NCBI GenBank assembly: GCA_900540685.1
Contig: UQGS01000034.1
Coordinates: 1-23,881 of the forward strand
DNA: 23,881 bases
Direction: 5' to 3'
Source: an uncultured Catenibacterium sp.
GTDB lineage: Bacteria > Bacillota_I > Bacilli_A > Erysipelotrichales > Coprobacillaceae
The position numbers and the translations under genes were made by a program. Shown in pieces: positions 15,209-23,384 of this stretch. The notes under the pieces were generated by a model. The model was not told the DNA's origin. It did not search any database and saw nothing but the letters and a program-made list of their open reading frames with translations. How positions within the stretch are numbered: the first letter of the stretch is position 1; the number at the start of each line of letters is the position of its first letter.

Positions 15209-16505
15209 ATAGTTCTCCCTCCTGCAAAGGTATAGTGACAATAGTTAAGAAACCATGATGACCATCATAAGCGACCTTACCATTAATCATACCTAAACGT
15301 TCTTTCATCTGTTTTAATCCAAAACCATAATGAATCTCTTCACATCCCTGTCCATTATCCTGGATTCTTAAATATAAACTATTATCTTCTATATATAATG
15401 AAATATCAATATGTGTCGCATCACCATGTCTGACTGCATTCGTAACACTTTCCTGAATCACTCTAAATAAGATGTCTTCTTTAGTATTTTCAAAATCCAC
15501 TTTATCTAGACGATAATCTAGAGAAATTGTGAGATCACTGACACTTGTGAATTCTTCAATCATATTTTCTATAGCCCCTTTAAAGCCATGCTGTTCAAGA
15601 GCACCAGGACGTAATTTATTTAAAGAGTTACGCACATCCACAATTCCTTGTCTGACTACTTTACTAATGACCATTAATTGTTTCTTGGTTGCTTCTGGAT
15701 TGATATCAATCATTGCAATGCAGGCATCTACACCTGCTGCAATACCTGTTAAGGCATGGCCTAAAGTATCATGGATTTCACGAGCAAGTCTTTTTCTTTC
15801 TTTATCTTCCGCAATCTTTTCACTCACTGCCGCATAATTCTCTAATTCATGATTGACTTGATGTACCATGATTAATTCCTGAGTCATACGTTCATTTTCC
15901 TGTACTTCATTCGCAATATAAATCATTAAGAAGAGAATAAAGAAAAGAAGATTAATAATATCTAAGAAGTTAATACCTACCTGCAATAAACCTCTAGTCG
16001 TACTTGTATAAACTTCGAAATAAGCATCCGCATTCACAAGAGGAAATAATGTACTGAAGAAATCATAGTTAGATATTATAAGAAGTAAACTTAAAGGAAT
16101 TGTCAGCCATTTGACATATTTATTTTCTTTAAATCTAAATAATGCATCACAGAATATTAAATAGATAATACCATTATAGCTAAAATAAAGAGATTTCATT
16201 ATGAAAAATCCTAGAATTGTTTCTATAGAAAGAAAGAGAAGATTCTCAAAAGGATATTCTTTAACACGATGATCAAAGAAATTCATTAATACAATAACAC
16301 AGCTAAAAAGAATTAATGTTTCAAAGAAGATCAATCCAGGATTTTCTGGGATATAGTTTAAAGAACTTAGAAAGTCTCTAGAAAGATTATTCGCAATAAT
16401 ATAGTTTGTACTGAACATAAATATTATTGCGTAACATGTAATCATAAAGAAATTCCAAGACATCATAAATGTACGGATTCTTTTTAAGCTAATACTTTTC
16501 AACAT
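15201..16505 (-). CDS. NarL-family sensor histidine kinase (HisKA_3)
   Basis: The 434-residue kinase has an N-terminal half (about 15-200) of six or so hydrophobic spans with short loops and no large extracellular domain. A short coiled region follows, then a HisKA_3 dimerisation domain with AREIHDTLGHALTG, where His245 is the likely phosphorylation site. The HATPase domain has VIQESVTNAVRHGDA (N box) and DNGQGC, then YGFGLKQMKERL. With no sensor domain of its own, it probably needs a partner to detect ligand; the tethered binding proteins encoded on both sides are candidates. ATG 16505 follows AAAGGGG and shares a base with the stop of the preceding gene (TAATG). Confidence 0.93.
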   Translation of the reverse strand: MLKSISLKRIRTFMMSWNFFMITCYAIIFMFSTNYIIANNLSRDFLSSLNYIPENPGLIFFETLILFSCVIVLMNFFDHRVKEYPFENLLFLSIETILGFFIMKSLYFSYNGIIYLIFCDALFRFKENKYVKWLTIPLSLLLIISNYDFFSTLFPLVNADAYFEVYTSTTRGLLQVGINFLDIINLLFFILFLMIYIANEVQENERMTQELIMVHQVNHELENYAAVSEKIAEDKERKRLAREIHDTLGHALTGIAAGVDACIAMIDINPEATKKQLMVISKVVRQGIVDVRNSLNKLRPGALEQHGFKGAIENMIEEFTSVSDLTISLDYRLDKVDFENTKEDILFRVIQESVTNAVRHGDATHIDISLYIEDNSLYLRIQDNGQGCEEIHYGFGLKQMKERLGMINGKVAYDGHHGFLTIVTIPLQEGELYD

Positions 16506-17455
16506 TATTGCCACCCCTTTACACTATAGGAGTCGATATTGTCTTTAGTAATCATTGTGACAGGTACTTCAATAATTTTTGGAATATCTTTTCTTTGAAG
16601 AATATCATACATCTTCTTTGCAGAGAGTTTTCCAAACATAAGTGGAGATTGTGCAGCTGTACCTGCAATAAGCGGGCTCTGTTTAATAAGTGATTTTAAA
16701 TCTGGTGTGCCATCTACTCCATAGACAATAATATCTTGACGATTTAATGATTCTATGGCAGCGAGTGCACCTAATGCTGAAGGATCATTTAAAGCCATCA
16801 CAACATCAACATTTGAATGCTTTTTTAATACTGTCTGCATTAAAGGCATCGCACGTTCTAATTGTCCTTCACATTCTGCAGAGTCTATAATTTGATATTG
16901 TGGATAATCTTTAATAGTATCTACAAATCCCTGTATTCTTGAAGCTGCTGATTCGACAGTAGAATGTTTTAATAAGACAATATTTGCTGATTGCATTCTT
17001 TTCATCATATTTTGAGCACATAAAACACCTGCATTATAATTGTCAGATTCAATAACACAATCAATCAAATCTGTATTATCTACAGACGCATCTATCGCAA
17101 TCACTGGAATTCCTGCTTTTCTTGCAGATTCTAAAGAAGGAAGCTTCTTTGAATCAATAGGATTCACAAAAATACCATCCACCTTCTTTGATATAAATTC
17201 CTCTATCTGTTCATTCTGTTTATCTGTATCAAGTTCAGGATTACGTACAATAAGTTCATCCCCGTTTTGTTCTATTTCTTTTCTTAGTTCATTATTAATC
17301 ACTTCATAGAAAGGGTTGTTCATAGTCATATAAGTTGCCCCAAAGACAAGATGTGTCTTTGGTGGTGTTAAATAGCTTGTATAAACTGTTCCTAATAGTG
17401 TTGCGACAATAAGCCAAATAATGATATAAAGTGACTTCTTACTTCTTTCATCCAT
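16505..17455 (-). CDS. Membrane-tethered RbsB-like sugar-binding protein
   Basis: The 316-residue protein has an N-terminal membrane helix at about 9-30 without a lipobox cysteine. A type I periplasmic-binding fold follows, of the ribose/galactose group: NNPFYEVINNELRKEI at about 46-61, VDGIFVNPID at about 92-101, AGIPVIAIDA at about 113-122, VVMALNDPSALGALAA near 224-239 and IIVYGVDGTPD near 247-257. It leads the four-gene cassette and overlaps the kinase gene by one base, with no permease genes. By analogy to three-component systems in which an RbsB/XylF-like protein feeds a histidine kinase, it is likely the extracellular sensor. Ligand unknown. Confidence 0.9.
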   Translation of the reverse strand: MDERSKKSLYIIIWLIVATLLGTVYTSYLTPPKTHLVFGATYMTMNNPFYEVINNELRKEIEQNGDELIVRNPELDTDKQNEQIEEFISKKVDGIFVNPIDSKKLPSLESARKAGIPVIAIDASVDNTDLIDCVIESDNYNAGVLCAQNMMKRMQSANIVLLKHSTVESAASRIQGFVDTIKDYPQYQIIDSAECEGQLERAMPLMQTVLKKHSNVDVVMALNDPSALGALAAIESLNRQDIIVYGVDGTPDLKSLIKQSPLIAGTAAQSPLMFGKLSAKKMYDILQRKDIPKIIEVPVTMITKDNIDSYSVKGWQ

Positions 17456-17476
17456 AAATCTCACCTACTTGTGTAC

Positions 17477-17505
17477 ATTTTAACATAATTCTCACATCCT
17501 CTAAA
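17477..17505 (-). promoter_or_regulatory. Probable promoter of the sensor cassette
   Basis: On the minus strand TTTAGA (17505-17500), a 17-base spacer and TAAAAT (17482-17477) lie about 22 bases upstream of the ATG at 17455. Confidence 0.45.
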
Positions 17506-17536
17506 CGATAAAAATGCAGAGATCATGATATTATTT

Positions 17537-17565
17537 GTTACATATTATACAAAAGGGTCTATAAT
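17537..17565 (+). promoter_or_regulatory. Promoter of the small plus-strand gene
   Basis: GTTACA (17537-17542), a 17-base spacer and a perfect TATAAT (17560-17565) point toward the ORF at 17626. It is divergent from the sensor cassette promoter, about 30 bases apart. Confidence 0.6.
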
Positions 17566-17625
17566 ATATGTAGGCAAGGATAATCTCATTGTATTTTTTA
17601 TTAAATGACCGAGGAGATGACATCT

Positions 17626-17826
17626 ATGTTAGATATGAGAATTTTAAGTGATCCATATGAAGAAGAATGCTTTCTAATACTAAAAAGCAACCTTCCTAAG
17701 ATGAAAGATGAAGATGCATTAGAACTCTATATAAACTTAAAGAAGTCTTATAAGAAAGACAGAGGTTTAATGCGTTATATCTTTGATGAGACAGAAAAGA
17801 TTGCACAGAAATTATTGACTATCTAG
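17626..17826 (+). CDS. Small protein of unknown function (66 residues)
   Basis: A charged, helical, soluble-looking protein beginning MLDMRILSDPYEEECF and ending ETEKIAQKLLTI, with a middle rich in lysine and acidic residues. I chose ATG 17626 because GAGGAG lies 9 bases upstream; the frame opens at 17605 without a site. A promoter precedes it and a terminator follows 11 bases after the stop, so it is a self-contained gene. No family is recognised. Confidence 0.75.
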   Translation: MLDMRILSDPYEEECFLILKSNLPKMKDEDALELYINLKKSYKKDRGLMRYIFDETEKIAQKLLTI

Positions 17827-17836
17827 CCAAAAGAAA

Positions 17837-17862
17837 GAAGGTTCGCGAGAACCTTCTTTTTT
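17837..17862. terminator. Bidirectional terminator
   Basis: GAAGGTTC and GAACCTTC pair around a GCGA tetraloop, with T6 after it on the plus strand and, on the minus strand, a T-rich run (TTCTTT) after the stem. It serves the small plus-strand gene and the converging pspC-like gene. Confidence 0.88.
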
Positions 17863-18046
17863 AGTATTCACTTGGCACAATAATCGCAAGAATAATATAA
17901 GCGAGAATACCGCTTCCTCCTAGCGCTGTAAATGCAACCCATCCTAATCTGACAAGAGTAGGATCAATCTGGAAGTATTCTGCAATACCTCCACATACGC
18001 CAGCAAGCATACGGTCATGTGATGAACGATATAATCTTTTATTCAT
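17861..18046 (-). CDS. PspC-domain small membrane protein
   Basis: The 61-residue protein is a minimal PspC domain: RLYRSSHDRMLAGVCGGIAEYF at the start, DPTLVRLGWVAF, and a hydrophobic helix ending in AIIVPSEY. Such proteins act in the membrane in envelope-stress pathways in other bacteria; here there are no psp partners. The start lies 3 bases after the YfhO gene stop and its ribosome site (GAGGGG) overlaps the end of that gene, so the two are an operon. Confidence 0.93.
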   Translation of the reverse strand: MNKRLYRSSHDRMLAGVCGGIAEYFQIDPTLVRLGWVAFTALGGSGILAYIILAIIVPSEY

Positions 18047-18049
18047 TTT

Positions 18050-20365
18050 CTACCCCTCCACACACATAGTATCATATTTTCTTTGATATATATAGAATAA
18101 TGCAAGTAGAATAACACCTATTGTACTTATGATACATGCAAGAGTATATCCTGGTGGAGTAAAGGTAATCTTTATTTGATGTGTTCCTTTAGAGATACGG
18201 CATCCTAAGAAAGCCTGGTTGACTTTCTCTGCATTGACTTTCTTATTGTCAATATACATTGTATAGCCTTTTTCATAAGGAATACGGGTAATGAAGTAAC
18301 CATCTTTGGATACATTGATATTTCCTTCTAATACCTTGGATGTTTTCTTTGTTTCTAATGGATCGACCTGTTGATGAAGGGCTGATGCAGGGAGAGTATG
18401 CATCTTGATATTCTTTATAATATAGTTACCTTTAGAAAGAGTTACTTTTAATTGATTACTTGTAGTCACAAATGTGAAGTGAGTATGAGGATGATAGTAA
18501 GGATTCGTAATACTTGCAAGTTTATTCTTCATACCATTGACACTCATAGAAATCCCTTTAAGAGGTTTATTATTCACTACATCACATTCAAGTACAACAA
18601 TTTCATTGTTTGTCTGACGCTTAAGTGTGATTTCTTTATTTATCTTATTCTTGATATGATATTTCTTTTCAAATCCTGGATTCTCTTCTACAAATTGACT
18701 TTTGTAATGACTATTACCTTTATTCACAATGGCACAATTCATTAATGTATCCAATGTATAAGGGTAAGAGAGCTGATTAAACTGCTTCTCACTCATTAAT
18801 GAACTTGTTGCATAGGCCTGTGGTAAGGTTGTATTGGATTGATAAAGCTTAATCTTCTTAGCCTGATCTTTTAAAGAATAACCATAAGGAGCCTGTCTTT
18901 TAGATATCACTGTATCAATACCTAGTGCTCTTAAATAGAAGATATTGTCGGTATCATTCTGAGCGACACGGTTATTTGTCGGAATAGGTATTCTTAATGT
19001 ATCAAATAGGAATGTATTGTAGTATTTATTATTTGTTGATGTATAACCTGATACACGATTTATTCTATTCCCATATGTCTGATTGACATTCTGTCTTGTA
19101 GTGAGATCGGCTGCAGTGACTATCTTATTTCTTCTTACTAACTGTGATACATTCTTTTCATACTTCTTAGGCTGATAGAAAGAGGATGGACAGTTTGTAT
19201 AGGATACAACCAACATTGGTATAACAAGATAAGCATAAATGAGATTCTTTCTTTTCTGTAATAAAAGAAGAATCACAAAGAGACAGTCTATAAGTGCTGA
19301 AAGTGGGTATTTAATAAAAAATACTGGAATAATAAGTAATACAAGAGAATACTTAGAGAGTTTGATATTTCCCTCTTTAATCTTAACCAACATCATACAC
19401 ATGATATAAGCGACGAGTGGTATAAAGACAAGCATGATCTTACTTCTTGCATATAAGAAGCCATTCATAATAAACCATACAAATGGAGAGTAGAATGATA
19501 CAAGACATACAGCTGAAAGCTTCTGTAACTGTTTATCACTTAATGCGAGAACTAAGAGTACATAAGAGATATAAGTGAGTCCACACCCATATTCACTATA
19601 AAGAAGTCCTTTTAAATTAAGTGAAGGAATAAATAGAGAAGCAAGCTGTGTAGGAGCCCCAGATTTCCCATTACTTAAAATAACAAGTAATGTAGGGATT
19701 GTCAGTATTGCTGTCAATAAGACAATGAGTATATAAGAGACAAAGAGCTTCTTCCATTCACCTGGATGACGATAAAGTAAATAGATAAAACATACAATAA
19801 AGCATCCAATACAATAGAAATAACTATGAAGTACAATTAAACTCCCACATAGTGTAAAAGCCACAAAGTTCTTCTTTTCAATACTGATTAAAGCTAAAAA
19901 TAAGAAAGGCATATAATTCACAAACATGATCTGTTTATGAGAATGAAAGAAGATACTTGATAATAATACAAGTAAGCTGACAAAAATGCAGATGTTCTCA
20001 TCTTTGGTGTGCTGTCTTAAGAAGATATAACAGCATAAAACAGACAATGTCATCATCAATACACTATACGCAATGATAATTGTCTGCATATCAATATGTA
20101 TAAGTAATGCACCTATGAGTATGTCAGGTCTTAAATAGCCATAATATGAGAAATGATAAATATTGCCTCCACTCATCAATTCTTTAATATAGGTAGGAAA
20201 GAGTGTTCCTTCACTTCTTATGGCATGTCTTAATGCATCCCCAATAACGACATGCTGGCTATACCAGTCAATCCTGTTTCCAAAGACATGAGTTGTAAGC
20301 AGGAATACGGATACAATGCTTAATAGACCTAATAGACAAAGAGTGCGTTTGTCTTTTCGTGTCAT
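18050..20365 (-). CDS. YfhO-like polytopic membrane protein (GT-C type glycosyltransferase family)
   Basis: About 771 residues. About a dozen hydrophobic spans fill residues 1-400. A large extracellular domain follows (about 400-740), and a last span (ACIISTIGVILLALFYIY) sits before a basic end. This layout and the C-terminal INVSKDGYFITRIPYEKGYTMYIDNKKV region are typical of the YfhO family. In Listeria and Bacillus, YfhO-family members take part in glycosylating teichoic acids from lipid-linked sugars. I chose the ATG about three codons inside the open frame because GAGGTG precedes it. It is co-transcribed with the pspC-like gene and divergent from a PIG-L deacetylase operon. Confidence 0.9.
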   Translation of the reverse strand: MTRKDKRTLCLLGLLSIVSVFLLTTHVFGNRIDWYSQHVVIGDALRHAIRSEGTLFPTYIKELMSGGNIYHFSYYGYLRPDILIGALLIHIDMQTIIIAYSVLMMTLSVLCCYIFLRQHTKDENICIFVSLLVLLSSIFFHSHKQIMFVNYMPFLFLALISIEKKNFVAFTLCGSLIVLHSYFYCIGCFIVCFIYLLYRHPGEWKKLFVSYILIVLLTAILTIPTLLVILSNGKSGAPTQLASLFIPSLNLKGLLYSEYGCGLTYISYVLLVLALSDKQLQKLSAVCLVSFYSPFVWFIMNGFLYARSKIMLVFIPLVAYIMCMMLVKIKEGNIKLSKYSLVLLIIPVFFIKYPLSALIDCLFVILLLLQKRKNLIYAYLVIPMLVVSYTNCPSSFYQPKKYEKNVSQLVRRNKIVTAADLTTRQNVNQTYGNRINRVSGYTSTNNKYYNTFLFDTLRIPIPTNNRVAQNDTDNIFYLRALGIDTVISKRQAPYGYSLKDQAKKIKLYQSNTTLPQAYATSSLMSEKQFNQLSYPYTLDTLMNCAIVNKGNSHYKSQFVEENPGFEKKYHIKNKINKEITLKRQTNNEIVVLECDVVNNKPLKGISMSVNGMKNKLASITNPYYHPHTHFTFVTTSNQLKVTLSKGNYIIKNIKMHTLPASALHQQVDPLETKKTSKVLEGNINVSKDGYFITRIPYEKGYTMYIDNKKVNAEKVNQAFLGCRISKGTHQIKITFTPPGYTLACIISTIGVILLALFYIYQRKYDTMCVEG

Positions 20366-20395
20366 GATTTTCACCTCGTTACTATTGTAAGAAAT

Positions 20396-20482
20396 AAATC
20401 TTAAAATTAGACTTAATCAAATCTTAAAAACACTTAATTAGTGTATGTTTTATGTTTAAGAAATCTTAAGAATTCTTTTAAG
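20396..20482. promoter_or_regulatory. Cluster of AAATCTTAA boxes and palindromes between divergent operons
   Basis: The octamer AAATCTTA occurs at about 20396, at 20419 and at 20461, spaced about 23 and 42 bases, close to two and four helical turns. The third box is part of the inverted repeat TTAAGA-AA-TCTTAA (20456-20469), followed by the palindrome-like CTTAAGAA-TT-CTTTTAAG (20465-20482). OmpR-type regulators bind such repeats, and one is encoded just downstream. The region could control both the YfhO and PIG-L operons. Confidence 0.45.
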
Positions 20483-20527
20483 GTTTTTTAAATAAAGAGA
20501 TGATATTGTAAAAATGGGTGATAAAAT

Positions 20528-21199
20528 ATGAATAATTTAAAAATGTTGACAATCAGTTCTTTGTTGATGATTAGTTCATTATTTGGTTCTAATCATACAA
20601 TCAAGCATAAGAAGATGATTGATGGATTAAATCTAAAAAATATAGATTCTGTGATGTTTGTAGCACATCCTGATGATGAAACGATCTGGGGAGGCAGTCA
20701 TCTTTTAAAGAAACATTATCTTGTTGTCTGTCTAACAAATGGTAATAATAAGACAAGAAAAAAAGAGTTCATGAATGTCATGAAAGCCACACATAATACA
20801 GGTATTATGTTTAATTATCCAGATAAGACAAATGGACAGAGAGATAACTGGGATAAAGCAAGAAAATATATTAAAAATGATGTACACTATATATTAAGTA
20901 AGAAGAAATGGAAAACTGTAGTCACACATAATCCAGATGGAGAATATGGTCATATTCACCATCAGATGACATCTTATATAGTAAGAAAAGATAGTCGTGT
21001 GGATATGAACCAGCTTGTCTATTTCGGTAAATACTATAGAAAAAAGAATATGCCTAAAAACCTCAATTCTATATCTTCAAGTGATTTAAAGAAGAAAATG
21101 AAGTTGACTGGTATGTATAGTTCACAATCCAAGGTGATGGATCATCTTGGTCATATGTTACCTCATGAAAATTGGGTGAAGGCAAAGGATTGGAGATAG
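20528..21199 (+). CDS. Secreted PIG-L family deacetylase (N-acetylglucosamine-type)
   Basis: The 223-residue protein has a signal-like hydrophobic N-terminus at about 5-20 without a clear lipobox. The PIG-L zinc motif AHPDDE is at about 46-51, and the HNPDGEYGHIHH block at about 134-145 supplies a further histidine ligand and catalytic residues. The family removes acetyl from GlcNAc groups on glycolipids, mycothiol precursors or envelope glycans. The export signal and its envelope neighbours suggest a cell-wall or teichoic-acid sugar here (inference). The ribosome site GGGTGAT is modest. Two bases separate it from the response regulator gene. Confidence 0.92.
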   Translation: MNNLKMLTISSLLMISSLFGSNHTIKHKKMIDGLNLKNIDSVMFVAHPDDETIWGGSHLLKKHYLVVCLTNGNNKTRKKEFMNVMKATHNTGIMFNYPDKTNGQRDNWDKARKYIKNDVHYILSKKKWKTVVTHNPDGEYGHIHHQMTSYIVRKDSRVDMNQLVYFGKYYRKKNMPKNLNSISSSDLKKKMKLTGMYSSQSKVMDHLGHMLPHENWVKAKDWR

Positions 21200-21201
21200 T
21201 T

Positions 21202-21897
21202 ATGAACGAAAAGATCATGGTTGTGGATGATGATAAGGATATACGTGAAGTCATCCAGGTATTATTATCAAGTGAAGGGTATGAAGTGATAGAAGCAAGT
21301 AATGGAAAAGAAGCACTCGAATTAGTGGATGATGATACAGATCTCATTATTCTTGATGTGATGATGCCAGAGATGAATGGATATCAGGCTTGTGTTCTAT
21401 TAAGAGAGAAAACAAAAGCCCCTATTCTCTTTTTAACCGCCAAGGGGCAGGATAGTGATAAGACATTAGGTTTTTCTAGTGGTGGTGATGATTATCTGAC
21501 TAAACCATTTTCTTATAATGAATTAAATGGGCGTGTGAAAGCATTACTGAGACGTTATCATGTGTATCAGGGTAAAGGTACGACACAAGAAAAACAGATT
21601 ACATATAAGACAGGTAATATAGAAGTCAATAGTGCGAAACGTACAGCATCAATAGATGGAGAGAAACTCAACTTAACAGATTTAGAATATAATATTCTAG
21701 AGTATCTATTAATGAATAAACAGCAGGTTATTTCTCCTAGTCAGCTATTTGAAGCTATCTGGCATGAAGAATATTATTATGGGGCAAACAATACAATCAT
21801 GGTGCATATTAGACATTTAAGACAGAAGATTGAAAAGGATCCTACAAATCCTGAACATATCAAAACAATCTGGGGTAAAGGATATTATTGTGAGTAA
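21202..21897 (+). CDS. OmpR/PhoB-type response regulator
   Basis: The 231-residue protein has a receiver domain with VVDDDKD, phosphoacceptor Asp52 in LIILDVMMPEMNG, LFLTAKG and the conserved KPFSYNEL. A winged-helix DNA-binding domain at about 130-230 contains LTDLEYNILEYLL and IMVHIRHLRQKIE. I chose ATG 21202 for its GGAGATAGTT ribosome site, which sits in the last codons of the PIG-L gene; the upstream extension is spurious. It overlaps the kinase gene by 8 bases. It resembles VanR-like regulators of Firmicutes envelope-response systems, though without vanHAX genes nearby. Confidence 0.95.
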   Translation: MNEKIMVVDDDKDIREVIQVLLSSEGYEVIEASNGKEALELVDDDTDLIILDVMMPEMNGYQACVLLREKTKAPILFLTAKGQDSDKTLGFSSGGDDYLTKPFSYNELNGRVKALLRRYHVYQGKGTTQEKQITYKTGNIEVNSAKRTASIDGEKLNLTDLEYNILEYLLMNKQQVISPSQLFEAIWHEEYYYGANNTIMVHIRHLRQKIEKDPTNPEHIKTIWGKGYYCE

Positions 21898-23227
21898 GAG
21901 ATATGTAAGTCTTGCATCTAAGATTGTTATGATATTGATTGTCTCTAGTATTTCCGCTGTACTTGTCTATAGTTGTTTTAGAGAACAGATTTCCCATTAT
22001 TATTCTTTTGTTGATGATATTGCTGGTATTAAAGAAAAAAGAACAAAGTTCTTTAAGGATTTTAAAGAAAAAGCGAAAGATGTGAATCTGACTGATAAGA
22101 AAAAGATTAAGAAATTAATTAAGACAAAAGACCCTTATTTATCTGTTTATATATATGATGATGAGAGTGAGTATTATGTAGCAGGTAATTATGCGACTAT
22201 TCTTACAGAACCTGTGAGTATGATTACACCTATTTATATCTTACAGAATGACTTTGAAACAGATGCTTATAATATGGTTTATACAAAGACAATCCAATTT
22301 AAGGATCAAAAAGCAGAAGTAGAACTGTATGATATGCATTTATTAAAGTATATTAAGTATTATTTCTATACGGCTTTGTTTGCTTCTTTCCTTACATTCC
22401 TTCTTCCTACTTTCTTTTTTATTCGTTATAAGGTTAAATATATTGAATGTTTAAAACAGGAAATACTCAATATGTCACATGGTGATTTATCTCATCCTAT
22501 TACTATTCAAAGTAAAGATGAGCTCGCAGTACTGGCTCATCAGATGGATAACCTAAGAATTACTTTACAGGAAAATAATGAAAAAGAAATGGAAATGCAG
22601 CAGACCCATCATGATCTGATTACTGCCATGTCCCATGACTTAAGAACGCCTTTAACTAGTCTAAGAGGTTATCTGGATATTCTTGCCTTACATTGTTTCA
22701 AGGATCAGGAACAGATGGATAACTACTTACATAGATGTATTGACAAAGTAGAACAAATCAAAGAACTGTCTAATAAAACATTTGCCTATTCACTTGTGTT
22801 TGAACAGAATAGTCATCCTCAATTAGAAAAGATATCTACAGAAGAACTCTTAGGTTATATAGAAGAGAATCTCAACTATCTAGAATTAGAAGGTTTTATC
22901 ATTCATAAAGAAATAAAGTATATAAAAAAAGAAGTCCTTTTAGACTTCTCTATGATCAAAAGAATGATCAATAACCTCTGTTCTAATATCCAGAAGTATT
23001 CAGATAACCATGTTGATATGACGCTTACTCTTGATGATTCTTTTGATCTCCTCTTAACCAATAAAAAGAAGAGTGATCTATCTAAAGTAGAAAGTAATAA
23101 GATTGGTTTAAGAAGTGTTAAACGTATTGTAGAACTTCATAATGGAACTTGTTCTATTGAAGAAAGCGAAGAAACATTCTCCATCCATATCTCTATTCCA
23201 TTAAAAAAGGCTGCAACGGATAAATAA
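21890..23227 (+). CDS. Sensor histidine kinase with HAMP domain and shortened ATP-binding domain
   Basis: About 445 residues from a GTG start at 21890, with AAAGGA 7 bases upstream. The longer frame from 21830 lies wholly inside the regulator gene. The domains are: membrane span at about 10-30, extracellular lysine-rich sensor to about 155, second span at about 156-180, HAMP at about 180-235, and HisKA with HDLITAMSHDLRTPLTSL (His249). The ATPase domain has an N-box-like MINNLCSNIQKYSDN. Its usual DxGxG box is absent: LLLTNKKKSDLSKVESNKIGLRSVKRI runs straight into the final GLR block. That shortened lid is unusual and could mean low kinase activity. Partner of the regulator at 21202. Confidence 0.93.
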   Translation: MSKRYVSLASKIVMILIVSSISAVLVYSCFREQISHYYSFVDDIAGIKEKRTKFFKDFKEKAKDVNLTDKKKIKKLIKTKDPYLSVYIYDDESEYYVAGNYATILTEPVSMITPIYILQNDFETDAYNMVYTKTIQFKDQKAEVELYDMHLLKYIKYYFYTALFASFLTFLLPTFFFIRYKVKYIECLKQEILNMSHGDLSHPITIQSKDELAVLAHQMDNLRITLQENNEKEMEMQQTHHDLITAMSHDLRTPLTSLRGYLDILALHCFKDQEQMDNYLHRCIDKVEQIKELSNKTFAYSLVFEQNSHPQLEKISTEELLGYIEENLNYLELEGFIIHKEIKYIKKEVLLDFSMIKRMINNLCSNIQKYSDNHVDMTLTLDDSFDLLLTNKKKSDLSKVESNKIGLRSVKRIVELHNGTCSIEESEETFSIHISIPLKKAATDK

Positions 23228-23270
23228 CTCATTCTAGTTTCATTTCTTATTGTGCGTATAAAAAAATACG

Positions 23271-23306
23271 AAAAGGTTATTCACTATTACGGTGAATAAC
23301 CTTTTT
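23271..23306 (+). terminator. Terminator of the PIG-L/two-component operon
   Basis: AAAAGGTTATTCAC (23271-23284) pairs perfectly with GTGAATAACCTTTT (23292-23305) around a 7-base loop. The stem ends in Ts on the plus strand, and a T7 tract follows on the minus strand as well, so it may work both ways. Confidence 0.85.
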
Positions 23307-23317
23307 AGGTTACAGAT

Positions 23318-23351
23318 AAAAAGAGTTATAACGCTCTAATACTATCTAATG
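23318..23351 (-). repeat. Terminator-like repeat, copy A (after the 23385 gene)
   Basis: The plus strand reads AAAAAGAGTTATAACGCTCT and then TACTATCT. On the minus strand it is a short AGAG/CTCT stem followed by TTTTT, a weak terminator for the gene at 23385-23672. A related copy is at 23793-23843. Confidence 0.4.
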
Positions 23352-23384
23352 ATTATAGCTCTTTAAGAGTCATTATTTAAATTA

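Noticed and set aside
13264..17455. Sensor cassette as an ordinary ABC sugar importer operon
   Set aside because: No permease or ATPase genes are present and both binding proteins keep uncleaved membrane helices without a lipobox, which does not suit transport.
21830..21889. N-terminal extension of the second histidine kinase to 21830
   Set aside because: It lies fully inside the regulator gene, and a GTG with a spaced ribosome site at 21890 fits a coupled start.
21202..23227. Vancomycin-resistance (van) regulator pair
   Set aside because: The pair resembles VanR/VanS-type proteins only in general architecture; there is no vanH, ligase, vanX or vanY gene nearby.
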